Shown one piece after another: positions 47,254 through 55,123 of a stretch of 64,000 nucleotides of DNA. The notes beneath the pieces are model-generated. The model was not told the DNA's origin and did no database searches. It worked only from the letters and a program-made list of their open reading frames with translations. Each line of letters opens with the position of its first letter. Positions within the stretch are counted from its first letter, which is position 1. The stretch lies in the NCBI GenBank assembly GCA_002305015.1, contig DBPW01000002.1, positions 13,793 to 77,792 on the forward strand, written 5' to 3'. The stretch is from Bacteroidales bacterium UBA1410 (GTDB lineage Bacteria; Bacteroidota; Bacteroidia; Bacteroidales; Dysgonomonadaceae). A program made the position numbers and the translations under genes.

Positions 47254-47261
47254 TACCTTTG
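47254..47261 (+). promoter_or_regulatory. Putative -7 element of fabD
   Basis: TACCTTTG fits TAnnTTTG, with TTG at 47228-47230 (23-base spacer), 32 bases before fabD. Confidence 0.6.
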
Positions 47262-47293
47262 CGGTTACAGAAACCAACATAAAATAGGTATTT

Positions 47294-48181
47294 ATGAAAA
47301 AAGCGTATGTATTTCCCGGCCAAGGTGCTCAATTTGTGGGTATGGGAAAAAATCTCTATGAATCACACCCCTTGGCCAACGAGTTGTTTGAGAAAGCCAA
47401 TGCTATTTTGGGTTTTTCCATTACGGATATCATGTTTAACGGCACCGATGAAGATCTTCGCCAAACCAAAGTTACCCAACCGGCAGTATTCCTTCATTCC
47501 GTTATTCTTGCCAAAACAATGGGTGATGAATTCAAACCCGATATGACTGCAGGGCATTCTCTCGGCGAATTTTCTGCTTTGGTAGCTGCCGGAGCATTAT
47601 CTTTTGAGGACGGCTTGAAGCTGGTGTATAAGCGGGCTATGGCTATGCAGAAAGCTTGCGAGATGAATCCTTCTACGATGGCTGCTATTCTCGGACTACC
47701 GGATGAAAAAGTGGAAGAAATTTGCGCTTCTATCACCGATGATATCGTTGTTCCTGCCAATTACAATTGTCCGGGTCAAATTGTAATTTCCGGCACGATC
47801 TCGGGTGTAGAAAAAGCCTGTCGATTACTGAAAGAAGCCGGTGCTAAACGTGCGCTTCCCTTAAAGGTAGGTGGCGCTTTTCATTCTCCGCTTATGGAAC
47901 CGGCACGTCAAGAACTTTCGGAAGCCATTTCCGTGACGCCTTTTTCCGCTCCGATATGCCCTGTTTATCAAAATGTTTCAACTGTTGGAGAAACCGATCC
48001 CGAAACCATAAAGAAAAATCTTATCGCGCAACTTACCTCGCCGGTGAAATGGACGCAATGTGTGCTGCACATGATAGAAGATGGAGCTACCGAATTTATT
48101 GAACTCGGCCCCGGAAACGTATTACAAGGACTCATTTTAAAGATCAATCCGAATGTCATTGTTTCGGGTAGACAACAATAG
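47294..48181 (+). CDS. fabD: Malonyl-CoA:ACP transacylase
   Basis: A 295-residue acyltransferase that loads malonate on acyl carrier protein for fatty acid synthesis. FPGQGAQFVGMGK opens the protein, the nucleophile is S89 in GHSLGEF and the catalytic His is in GGAFHSPLM near residue 199. No other fab genes are adjacent here. Together with serine palmitoyltransferase it serves membrane lipid supply. Confidence 0.97.
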   Translation: MKKAYVFPGQGAQFVGMGKNLYESHPLANELFEKANAILGFSITDIMFNGTDEDLRQTKVTQPAVFLHSVILAKTMGDEFKPDMTAGHSLGEFSALVAAGALSFEDGLKLVYKRAMAMQKACEMNPSTMAAILGLPDEKVEEICASITDDIVVPANYNCPGQIVISGTISGVEKACRLLKEAGAKRALPLKVGGAFHSPLMEPARQELSEAISVTPFSAPICPVYQNVSTVGETDPETIKKNLIAQLTSPVKWTQCVLHMIEDGATEFIELGPGNVLQGLILKINPNVIVSGRQQ

Positions 48182-48215
48182 AATTTTGTTGATTAAGATT
48201 TATTAAAAAATATTG

Positions 48216-48247
48216 TTTGTTAAAATGGGAAAAGGAAAATATATTTG
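48216..48247 (+). promoter_or_regulatory. Promoter of the DUF4919 gene
   Basis: TTTG at 48216-48219, a 20-base spacer and TATATTTG at 48240-48247: both boxes at ideal distance. It lies 26 bases before ATG 48274 and downstream of the ATG-like codon at 48217, fixing the start. Confidence 0.75.
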
Positions 48248-48273
48248 CTATCATTATTAACTATCGACTCCAA

Positions 48274-48957
48274 ATGAAAAAAATCGTCTTTCTATTTTTT
48301 TTAACGATAAGTGCTTTTGTTGCAAATGCACAGTCTTTTTCTTCCCATGCTCCCGATTATAAATCGATAAAGAAAAGTATCGAAAATCCTTCATCCGAAT
48401 TTTATTATCCCAACCTCATGGAGAGATACCAAAATGGCGATTCTTCCCTAACGAGAGAAGAGCGGAGTTATCTGTATTACGGGTATGTTTTCCATCCCGA
48501 TTATATGCCGTTGGATACTTCATCCTATAATAACCGGTTGATGGAAACCCTTTCAAAAGAATCATTTACGAGCGTCGATTATGAAAAACTTATTGGTGAT
48601 GCCGATGCATTGCTGAAAGAAGATCCGTTCAACTTGCGGGCACTCAACATCAAACTGATGGTTTATGCTCAACAGGATAATGTTGCCGAATATAAGAAAG
48701 CGTTTGCACAACGTAAAGTCGTTTTGGATGCCATTGTGAGTTCAGGTGACGGACTTTCCAAAAAGACGCCTTATTATGTAATCAACGTGTCGCATGAATA
48801 TGATTTTTTGAGCAGTATAGGATATCAAGTCGTTGGCGAAGGTAAGATTACAGGTCATTATCATTATGTAAAGTTGGGGGAAAACAAATACGGTATCAAA
48901 GGACTGTATTTCGATATAACGCCTGTTCTTGAGTATATGAGCAAACATAGGCGGTGA
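48274..48957 (+). CDS. DUF4919 family secreted protein
   Basis: A 227-residue protein with a signal peptide (MKKIVFLFFLTISAFVANAQ). It matches the DUF4919 pattern of Bacteroidetes: PDYKSIKKSIENPSSEFYYPNLMERY, then YLYYGYVFHPDYMPL, and a C-terminal YYVINVSHEYDFLSSIGY and GLYFDITPVLEYM. The middle (about residues 95-140) is helical and TPR-like. The role is unknown; it is likely periplasmic. A hairpin terminator follows. Confidence 0.82.
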   Translation: MKKIVFLFFLTISAFVANAQSFSSHAPDYKSIKKSIENPSSEFYYPNLMERYQNGDSSLTREERSYLYYGYVFHPDYMPLDTSSYNNRLMETLSKESFTSVDYEKLIGDADALLKEDPFNLRALNIKLMVYAQQDNVAEYKKAFAQRKVVLDAIVSSGDGLSKKTPYYVINVSHEYDFLSSIGYQVVGEGKITGHYHYVKLGENKYGIKGLYFDITPVLEYMSKHRR

Positions 48958-48979
48958 AGTTTTTTGATATCGAAATAGT

Positions 48980-49012
48980 AAAGGGTTGAAGTGTTATTTT
49001 CAGCCCTTTGTT
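48980..49012 (+). terminator. Probable terminator after the DUF4919 gene
   Basis: AAAGGGTTGAA at 48980-48990 pairs with TTCAGCCCTTT at 48999-49009 (one G-T pair) around an 8-base loop; the T tract after it is short. Confidence 0.6.
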
Positions 49013-49033
49013 ATTAGTCATCGACAAATTTCA

Positions 49034-49053
49034 GATGAAACAGCGGTTTCATC
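49034..49053. repeat. Perfect 8-bp hairpin upstream of the NEW3/ABC operon
   Basis: GATGAAAC, loop AGCG, GTTTCATC. It lies 89 bases before the first gene of the operon with no T run, so it may be an operator or leader structure. No TAnnTTTG element is seen in this gap. Confidence 0.5.
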
Positions 49054-49128
49054 GAACAATCGGATAAATGCGGTTTAGATTATCTATTATTTTATTTATG
49101 TAATGTACAAATTGGTTAAAAAAATCAT

Positions 49129-49133
49129 GGAGG
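49129..49133 (+). promoter_or_regulatory. Strong Shine-Dalgarno deciding the NEW3 start
   Basis: GGAGG sits 8 bases before ATG 49142 and selects it over the upstream ATGs at 49103 and 49127. Confidence 0.75.
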
Positions 49134-49141
49134 AATTTTTT

Positions 49142-50293
49142 ATGTCAGTACAAAAAAAGTTTTTAAGCTGTCAAGCACTCGTTTTGCTGGTTTTTCTTTC
49201 ATTAAACACAGTACCGGCTATGGCATCCGGTCAGGTTATTTTGTACACCCCTTATACAACTATTTCGGTTTCTCCCGGGGATGCAATCGAATATGCTGTT
49301 GATGTAATCAACAAAAGCGACCAGGTATTTAATGGCAATATACGGATTAGCGGCATTCCCCGTACATGGACTTACACTTTAAAAGGAGGAGGTTATACGG
49401 TCAGTAGAATTGCCGTGCTTCCTGATGATAAAAAGACGTTGTCGCTGCGAGTGGAAGTGCCGTTTCAGGTCAATAAAGGGGCATATACTTTTCGCTTATC
49501 TGCTGGCGATTCGGCATCGCTTCCACTCACGGTTAAGGTAACCGAAATGGGATCGAGCGAGACGGAATTTACTGCTGATCAGTCCAATATGCAAGGAAAT
49601 GCCAATGCAACTTTCACTTACCGAGCTACATTAAAAAACAGAACCATCGATAAGCAACTCTATGCGTTGATGGCAAATGCTCCGCGAGGATGGACAGTTA
49701 CCTTCAAAGCGGATTACAATCCGGTTACCTCTGTGGAACTTGAACCGAATACTACCAAAGAAATTACTATAGAAGTCAAACCACCCAAAGAAATCAAAGC
49801 AGGTACCTATAAGATTCCCGTAAGAGCCGTCACAGGATCTACTTCGGCATCGATGGAATTGGAAGCCGTTGTCACCGGCAATTATGAGATGTCGCTCACC
49901 ACACCCACCGGTTTGTTGAGTACAAAAATTACTGCCGGCGGAAAACAGAAGATCGGGTTGACCGTTCGCAATACCGGTTCAGCCGATTTGACCGACATCG
50001 AAATGAAAGCTACCGCTCCGTCTAAATGGCAGGTAACGTTTGAACCCGAAAAAATCGATAAATTGGCACCCGGCAATGAAACTACCGTTTACGCAACCAT
50101 TCAGGCCGACAAAAAAGCCATTCCGGGAGATTATGTCGTTGAAATGAGGGCTTCTACACCCGAGACAACGTCTCAACTTTCATTTCGCGTTATGGTGAAA
50201 ACGCCCTTGATTTGGGGATGGGTTGGCGTATTGGTGATTTTGGCAGCAATTGGAGGAGTGGTTTACCTGTTTCGCAAATTTGGGAGGAGATAA
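49142..50293 (+). CDS. Membrane-anchored NEW3-domain protein (COG1470-like)
   Basis: A 383-residue exported protein: signal peptide to about residue 28 (ends VPAMASG), about three repeated Ig/NEW3-type beta domains (about 33-130, 140-235, 245-350) and a C-terminal transmembrane helix WGWVGVLVILAAIGGVVYLF followed by a basic RKFGRR stop-transfer tail. Repeated wording such as NKSDQVFNG, LKNRTIDKQ and VRNTGSADL marks the successive domains (the NEW3 style N-x-G/D pattern). COG1470 proteins often sit beside ABC-2 exporters. An ABC ATPase gene starts 3 bases after its stop. A partner or substrate-capturing role for the exporter is inferred. Confidence 0.8.
   Translation: MSVQKKFLSCQALVLLVFLSLNTVPAMASGQVILYTPYTTISVSPGDAIEYAVDVINKSDQVFNGNIRISGIPRTWTYTLKGGGYTVSRIAVLPDDKKTLSLRVEVPFQVNKGAYTFRLSAGDSASLPLTVKVTEMGSSETEFTADQSNMQGNANATFTYRATLKNRTIDKQLYALMANAPRGWTVTFKADYNPVTSVELEPNTTKEITIEVKPPKEIKAGTYKIPVRAVTGSTSASMELEAVVTGNYEMSLTTPTGLLSTKITAGGKQKIGLTVRNTGSADLTDIEMKATAPSKWQVTFEPEKIDKLAPGNETTVYATIQADKKAIPGDYVVEMRASTPETTSQLSFRVMVKTPLIWGWVGVLVILAAIGGVVYLFRKFGRR
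50282..50289 (+). promoter_or_regulatory. Strong Shine-Dalgarno of the ABC ATPase gene
   Basis: GGGAGGAG lies 7 bases before ATG 50297, inside the end of the preceding gene. Confidence 0.7.
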
Positions 50294-50296
50294 ATT

Positions 50297-51055
50297 ATGG
50301 CCGAAACAATCATCGAATTGGTTAACCTGACAAAGAAATATCGGTCGTTTACGGCTGTAGACCATATTCATTTGACGGTTGAAAAAGGAGAAATATTCGG
50401 CCTCTTGGGACCTAACGGTGCCGGAAAATCGACGACGATTTTGATGATGCTGGGGCTGACCGAGCCAAACGAAGGTCAAGCAAAGGTGTGTGGAATTGAT
50501 CCTACCCGTCATCCCATTGAAGTAAAACGAAGAGTAGGTTATTTGCCTGAAGATATCGGTTTTTATGATGACCGTACCGGATTGGAAAATTTGGTTTACA
50601 CTGCCATGTTGAACCGCATTTCTGAAGCCGAGGCTACCCAAAAAGCCAACGCACTGCTTAAGCGCGTAGGGTTGGAAAATGTCGATGGGAAGAAAACCGG
50701 CAAATATTCGAAAGGCATGCGTCAGCGATTGGGCTTGGCCGATGTACTGATAAAAAATCCTCAGGTGATTATTCTCGATGAGCCGACTTCGGGTATCGAT
50801 CCGCAAGGCGTAAGAGCATTTCTTGATCTGATTATCGAATTGCGTAACGAACATGGCCTCACGGTATTGTTTTCATCCCACAACTTGCATCAAGTAGAAC
50901 AGGTTTGTGACAGAGTGGGTATTTTTGTACAAGGCAAAATATGTGCAATGGGCACTATTACCGATCTTTCACGGCAATTGTTTGGTGATGCCGATCACAA
51001 TCTGGAGGACATTTATAACTCTTTTTTCGATGAAGGAGGTGTACATCATGAATGA
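50297..51055 (+). CDS. ABC transporter ATP-binding protein
   Basis: A 252-residue ATPase of the ABC-2 exporter type. Walker A GPNGAGKSTTILMM near residue 38, signature YSKGMRQRLGLADVL, Walker B VIILDEPTSGIDPQG, switch His in FSSHNLHQ. It lies between the NEW3 gene and the permease; the permease start codon overlaps its end by 8 bases. Cargo unknown. Confidence 0.93.
   Translation: MAETIIELVNLTKKYRSFTAVDHIHLTVEKGEIFGLLGPNGAGKSTTILMMLGLTEPNEGQAKVCGIDPTRHPIEVKRRVGYLPEDIGFYDDRTGLENLVYTAMLNRISEAEATQKANALLKRVGLENVDGKKTGKYSKGMRQRLGLADVLIKNPQVIILDEPTSGIDPQGVRAFLDLIIELRNEHGLTVLFSSHNLHQVEQVCDRVGIFVQGKICAMGTITDLSRQLFGDADHNLEDIYNSFFDEGGVHHE
51033..51040 (+). promoter_or_regulatory. Strong Shine-Dalgarno deciding the permease start
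   Basis: AAGGAGGT, a full match to the anti-SD complement, lies 7 bases before ATG 51048 within the end of the ATPase gene. Confidence 0.8.
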
Positions 51056-52082
51056 TAAGCGATGGAACCATTTTTTCAAAAAATACCGGCCTCATGATGC
51101 CGTAGCGGAGCGTCCTTCGGCATTTACCCATAAGACCAACATAATCCATCCATTTTGGGTTATGGTGAGCAAAGAGATTTCGGATCAGGTACGCAGCTGG
51201 CGATTTATCATTATGGCAGCTCTCATTGCGCTCACTTGTTTGGGTTCTTTATACGCGGCGTTGGCGCAATTTGGCAAACAATCGGGGAGTGCAGAAGATG
51301 CTTTCTTTTTCCTTAATCTTTTCACCCTGTCCGATGGTACGCTGCCACCCTTTACGGTTTTTATCAGCTTTCTTGGTCCTTTGCTGGGAATAAGCCTTGG
51401 TTTCGACGCCATCAATTCGGAACAAAACCGTGGCACGCTCAGTCGTCTGTTGAGTCAGCCCATTTATCGCGATTATGTCATCAATTCCAAATTTGTAGCC
51501 GATCTTATCGTAATCAGTACCTTGTTCGTGGCATTGGGGTTGCTCGTACTGGGTTCGGGATTGATTGCTCTTGGAATTCCGCCAACCGCCGATGAGTTGT
51601 CAAGACTCATTTTTTTCATCCTGATCAGCATTATTTATGTTGCATTCTGGCTGAATTTATCCATTTTGTTTTCCGTTGTTTTCCGTCAGGCAGCAACGTC
51701 GGCACTTTCGGGTATCGCCATTTGGCTTTTCTTCAGCATCTTTTACAGCATGATAGTCGATTTGTTGGCAAGAGCTATAGCTCCCAAAGGGATGTTGACA
51801 GAAGGACAGGCAGTGCAATTTCAGAATTTTGTTTTGGGGTTGATGAGGTTTAATCCCGGTCAGCTGTTCAGCGACGCAACCATAACGTTGCTCATGCCTT
51901 CCGTGCGCAGTTTGGGGGCACTGACGATGGAGCAGCTTGAAGGTGCACTCCCGACGCCGTTGCCCATCGGACAAAGCCTGCTGATGGTATGGCCGCAAGT
52001 TACCGGATTGATAGCCGGATCGATTTTGTTGTTCGGCTTGGGGTATTACTTGTTTATGCGGCGGGAGATTCGTCCACGATAG
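51048..52082 (+). CDS. ABC-2 family permease
   Basis: A 344-residue permease with a soluble N-terminus of about 45 residues and six hydrophobic segments (about 48-72, 98-122, 148-182, 190-215, 222-245, 318-338). The coupling segment NSEQNRGTLSRLLSQP between helices 2 and 3 is diagnostic of ABC-2 exporters such as those for bacitracin, NosY or gliding. A soluble loop of about 60 residues separates the last two helices. ATG 51048 is chosen by its full Shine-Dalgarno; a much longer open frame upstream is inside the ATPase gene. Confidence 0.9.
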   Translation: MNDKRWNHFFKKYRPHDAVAERPSAFTHKTNIIHPFWVMVSKEISDQVRSWRFIIMAALIALTCLGSLYAALAQFGKQSGSAEDAFFFLNLFTLSDGTLPPFTVFISFLGPLLGISLGFDAINSEQNRGTLSRLLSQPIYRDYVINSKFVADLIVISTLFVALGLLVLGSGLIALGIPPTADELSRLIFFILISIIYVAFWLNLSILFSVVFRQAATSALSGIAIWLFFSIFYSMIVDLLARAIAPKGMLTEGQAVQFQNFVLGLMRFNPGQLFSDATITLLMPSVRSLGALTMEQLEGALPTPLPIGQSLLMVWPQVTGLIAGSILLFGLGYYLFMRREIRPR

Positions 52083-52151
52083 TACCGAAGCGATCACGAA
52101 GAATAACAGTATTTATTTTTTAATGTAAAGTTTGCATCAATCCGGTATAGC

Positions 52152-52200
52152 AGTAAGCCTTTCATCCTCATTATTATTGAGGATGAAAGGCTTACTTTTC
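52152..52200. terminator. Very strong bidirectional terminator
   Basis: A perfect 19-bp stem (52152-52170 with 52178-52196) around a 7-base loop, followed by TTTC. It closes the NEW3/ABC operon and the convergent DUF2905 gene. Confidence 0.93.
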
Positions 52201-52211
52201 GAAACGCATTT

Positions 52212-52436
52212 TCAAGACTTAAAATAGCGGATTAAGTTGACGATGAGGGTAAGAATGATACTTATCACAATCATCGAAGTAATCGGGAAGTAAATCCGAA
52301 TATTTTCTTTTTCGATACGGATGTCTCCCGGCAAATGTCCGAACCATTTGAAAACCCACGGCGTCAGATACAGGATAACGCCGATAATAATCAGGATAAT
52401 GCCTAATATAATAAACCATCGTGCCATTTTCATCAT
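52212..52436 (-). CDS. DUF2905 family small membrane protein
   Basis: A 74-residue protein with two hydrophobic helices (about residues 7-27 and 48-68) joined by WVFKWFGHLPGDIRIEKENIRIYFPI, the conserved DUF2905 centre (FGxLPGDI). The function is unknown. Three closely spaced ATGs (52436, 52433, 52427) are possible; the first is reported. The longer open frame upstream does not resemble the family. Confidence 0.85.
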   Translation of the reverse strand: MMKMARWFIILGIILIIIGVILYLTPWVFKWFGHLPGDIRIEKENIRIYFPITSMIVISIILTLIVNLIRYFKS

Positions 52437-52774
52437 TACATAATTTTGGTAATCGACTTCTTGTCGAACTAATTCCACAAATATATTCATAAAATTCGTT
52501 GTATCTTGAAAAAATAAGTGGGGAATCGGGTTTATTGCTTTATAAACAGTATTCGTCTTATTTCTAAATGGCCGATTGCCGCGGCCCATTTTTCTTTTCA
52601 TTAATTTATGTTGATGGAAACTGAGCGGTTTCTTGGTCGCTTCATGTTCGCTTCAAGGCACGAACAAAAACATCGGATTTTGTGGATTCGGAGTAAAAAC
52701 GGCCTATGGTTTTTTCTTAAAAAATGCAAAATCTTGGTGGTAGAAAGATGAAATGACAGAGCGAGGAAGGTGCA

Positions 52775-52807
52775 GCCTTGGTACGGTCTTGGTACAGCCT
52801 TGGTACG
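52775..52807 (+). repeat. Three tandem 11-bp repeats
   Basis: GCCTTGGTACG at 52775-52785, GTCTTGGTACA at 52786-52796 and GCCTTGGTACG at 52797-52807. Units 1 and 3 are identical and unit 2 differs at two positions. They lie in the 650-base gap before the PUL; the rest of that gap is AT-rich with no gene I can support. Confidence 0.7.
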
Positions 52808-52900
52808 ATCCCGTATTAATAATAATTTTTTTCATTTGTGTGAAAAGTCGTATTTTTGGATTGAATTGATCAATATTCAATTATTGAATAAAAAATTATC

Positions 52901-52908
52901 TACCTTTG
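52901..52908 (+). promoter_or_regulatory. Possible -7 element of the sigma factor gene
   Basis: TACCTTTG fits TAnnTTTG and would give a 170-base leader containing the 52934-52960 palindrome. TATTTTTG at 52851-52858 is an alternative. No convincing -33 box. Confidence 0.45.
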
Positions 52909-52933
52909 TAAATTATAATGAAATGCAAAATAA

Positions 52934-52960
52934 ATGTAATTTATTTGTAATAAATTACAT
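52934..52960. repeat. Perfect 12-bp palindrome upstream of the ECF sigma gene
   Basis: ATGTAATTTATT at 52934-52945 and AATAAATTACAT at 52949-52960 are perfect inverted copies around TGT. It could be a dyad operator or an RNA hairpin in the leader. Confidence 0.7.
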
Positions 52961-53084
52961 AATACGGGTTAAATATTTTTCCTTTAAGCGATTATATTTT
53001 TATACATTCTCTCGTGTGAAATATGTTATCAGGAATTGTTTATCTTGTTTTTGAATAAAATCGATGCACAAATAGCAAATCGAG

Positions 53085-53651
53085 ATGATGAAGTTTTCCG
53101 ACTTAACCGATATCGAAATATGGCTCTCATTTAAGAAGGGGGACAATTCTGCCGTTTCCTTTATCTACCGGGAATACTTCCCCGTCTTATACCGATATGG
53201 ATTAAAATTCAGTGCTGACACTTTTTTGATAGAAGATACCATTCAGGATTTATTTACCGAATTGATCAAAAACCGAGAAACATTAGGCGAAACAGATAAC
53301 ATTCTTTTTTATCTTCTCAAATCTTTTCGGCGCAAATTATTGCGAAAAATGGAAAATGCAAACCGGTATGACTTGACCGGGGAGATGACTGACGAATATC
53401 CGTTTGAAGTGGTATGGTCTGCCGAACATGAGCTAATTGTTGAAGAAGAATCCAAACAACGTTCATCGCTGTTGCTAAAGGCACTTAGTGAATTGACACC
53501 GCGCCAAAAAGAAGCGGTTTATCTTCGTTTTACAAAAGAACTCGATTATGCGGTAATTGCCGAAATTATGAATATCAGTATTGAGGCTTGTCGCAACCTT
53601 ATTTCCAAAGCCATTTCAATCCTGAAAAAAAGGATTAGCGAGAAAGGCTGA
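53085..53651 (+). CDS. ECF RNA polymerase sigma factor
   Basis: A 188-residue sigma-70 family protein of the extracytoplasmic type. Region 2 (about residues 20-90) has the -10 recognition and core-binding helices (FIYREYFPVLYRYGLK ... IEDTIQDLFTEL). Region 4 (about 130-182) is LTPRQKEAVYLRFTKELDY followed by the helix-turn-helix IAEIMNISIEACRNLISKAI. It precedes fecR, susC and susD in the order typical of anti-sigma-controlled PULs. A second ATG one codon later is equally possible. Confidence 0.94.
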   Translation: MMKFSDLTDIEIWLSFKKGDNSAVSFIYREYFPVLYRYGLKFSADTFLIEDTIQDLFTELIKNRETLGETDNILFYLLKSFRRKLLRKMENANRYDLTGEMTDEYPFEVVWSAEHELIVEEESKQRSSLLLKALSELTPRQKEAVYLRFTKELDYAVIAEIMNISIEACRNLISKAISILKKRISEKG

Positions 53652-53714
53652 GAAATTTTTGTTTTTTTTTGATGATATTTTGTTATATGTAGCCTTTATA
53701 TAATAGAGACATGA

Positions 53715-54896
53715 ATGATGAATAACGAAAAATACATAACATATACTACAGAAGAGTTTGTACTGGATGACGATTTCATGCATGGGGTATTGCATCCTGA
53801 TGAGGAAAGCAATTGTTTTTGGAACGAATTTCTGCATCAGCATCCCGAAAAGAAAAAGGAAATTGAAGAGGCTGCTTATATTATTCGTTCTATTCGCGCG
53901 GTTGAACCTGTGGCACCTTCTCGAAAATTGAAATATGATCGTTCCGAAAAACAAATTGTTTTAAAACCAATAAGCAAAATCGGACAGCGATTGATCCGGA
54001 TTGCCGCGGTTGTTGTTCTGATTGTTACTCTTGGAGGGGTGTTTTATTATTTTCAGCATTATCGGGAAAAGTTTTCGATAGAGTTGGTCCAAGGCGAACA
54101 GACTGAAAAAGGTAAAGTTATTCTTCCTGATGGAACTATTAGCGAATTCGAAACCAAAGAGACCCGGATTCAACAGACTGCTTCAGGCGAATTAACCATC
54201 AATAATGATACCGTTTTGTTGAAAGAGAAAGAGGTGAAATCGGGTGAACCTGCCAGGGCTCAGGTTATCATTCCTTATGGTAAACGTTCGCAGATCATCC
54301 TTGCCGATGGTACCAAAATTTGGCTCAATGCCGGTAGTACCTTATCGTATCCGGTTCGTTTTACCGGCAATTCAAGGGAAGTATATCTCTCGGGTGAAGC
54401 TTTTTTTGAAGTATCGACCGATCGTTCCAAACCGTTTTATGTAATTACGGCTGATTTGAGAATCAGGGTTACCGGTACGCGTTTCAATGTAACATCATAC
54501 AGCAATGATGTTGTTACGCAAGCTGTGCTTGTTGAGGGGAAAATCGAGGCTGCCAAAAATCGCTTCTTCAGTCGTTCTGTGGAACTATCGCCGGGAGAAT
54601 GCATTGTTTATGACAGAAAGGAAAATAAAATACAGAAAGATAAAGTGGATGTCGAGTTGTACACCTCATGGGTTAACGGCTACCTCCTTATTGAAAACGA
54701 ACCTGTAGTTGAGATTTTTAAGAAATTGGAGCGGTATTACGACAAAAAAATCATGGTCGAAAAACTCTCCGATCAACCTCGATTTACCGGGAAACTCAAT
54801 TTGGATGACGATTTGGAAAAAGTTTTGAACAATATCGCTTTTTCTGCCGCTTTCTCAGTAGAAAACAAAAATGGCGTATATATTATAAACCTATAA
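53715..54896 (+). CDS. FecR family anti-sigma factor
   Basis: A 393-residue single-pass protein. The cytoplasmic N-terminal about 90 residues should bind the sigma factor, one membrane helix lies at about 92-113 (LIRIAAVVVLIVTLGGVFYY), a periplasmic FecR domain at about 180-285 (YGKRSQIILADGTKIWLNAGSTL is the family hallmark) and a DUF4974/STN-like C-terminal domain at about 320-392. The last domain is expected to meet the STN domain of the SusC encoded downstream. It starts 63 bases after the sigma gene. Confidence 0.94.
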   Translation: MMNNEKYITYTTEEFVLDDDFMHGVLHPDEESNCFWNEFLHQHPEKKKEIEEAAYIIRSIRAVEPVAPSRKLKYDRSEKQIVLKPISKIGQRLIRIAAVVVLIVTLGGVFYYFQHYREKFSIELVQGEQTEKGKVILPDGTISEFETKETRIQQTASGELTINNDTVLLKEKEVKSGEPARAQVIIPYGKRSQIILADGTKIWLNAGSTLSYPVRFTGNSREVYLSGEAFFEVSTDRSKPFYVITADLRIRVTGTRFNVTSYSNDVVTQAVLVEGKIEAAKNRFFSRSVELSPGECIVYDRKENKIQKDKVDVELYTSWVNGYLLIENEPVVEIFKKLERYYDKKIMVEKLSDQPRFTGKLNLDDDLEKVLNNIAFSAAFSVENKNGVYIINL

Positions 54897-54939
54897 TAAT
54901 TCCGTAAATAATTCTATCATTTTTTTACAAGGAATTTTT

Positions 54940-54957
54940 GACATAATAGACATAATA
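54940..54957 (+). repeat. Tandem 9-bp repeat in the fecR-susC gap
   Basis: GACATAATA occurs twice in direct tandem (54940-54948, 54949-54957), followed by AATATTTC. Placed where an ECF-type promoter of susC could lie; significance not shown. Confidence 0.4.
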
Positions 54958-55043
54958 AATATTTCTTGACTCTGATTAGTAAACAATTAAATTTATAGAC
55001 ATGCCTATGAAATAGAATATTAAATGAACTTTTTAAAACGAAA

Positions 55044-55076
55044 AAACCGGGATGAGCTACCAACTGACCCCGGTTT
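55044..55076. repeat. Hairpin upstream of susC
   Basis: AAACCGGG at 55044-55051 pairs with CCCGGTTT at 55069-55076 around a 17-base loop. Only three T follow on the plus strand, while the minus strand has TTTTTT, so it resembles a terminator or attenuator more on the minus strand. It lies 117 bases before the susC start. Confidence 0.5.
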
Positions 55077-55123
55077 CAATGAAATTTAATTATCAAACGA
55101 ATAACTAAAAGACGAACAAATTT

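Noticed and set aside
50180..50854. 224-codon open frame antisense to the ABC ATPase
   Set aside because: It is opposite conserved Walker and signature motifs, which already explain the sequence constraint.
52775..52807. CRISPR-like repeats
   Set aside because: The three 11-base units are directly adjacent without spacers, and no cas gene is present in the window.
52770..53054. Open frame of 94 codons on the plus strand before the ECF sigma gene
   Set aside because: It runs over the tandem repeats, the candidate promoter and the palindrome. Composition is dominated by AT-rich codons (Phe, Tyr, Asn, Ile), with no ribosome site and no recognisable family.
55055..55068. tRNA gene suggested by the GAGCTACCAACTGA match
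   Set aside because: Only a D-arm-like piece is present; no anticodon arm, T arm or acceptor stem can be drawn around it.
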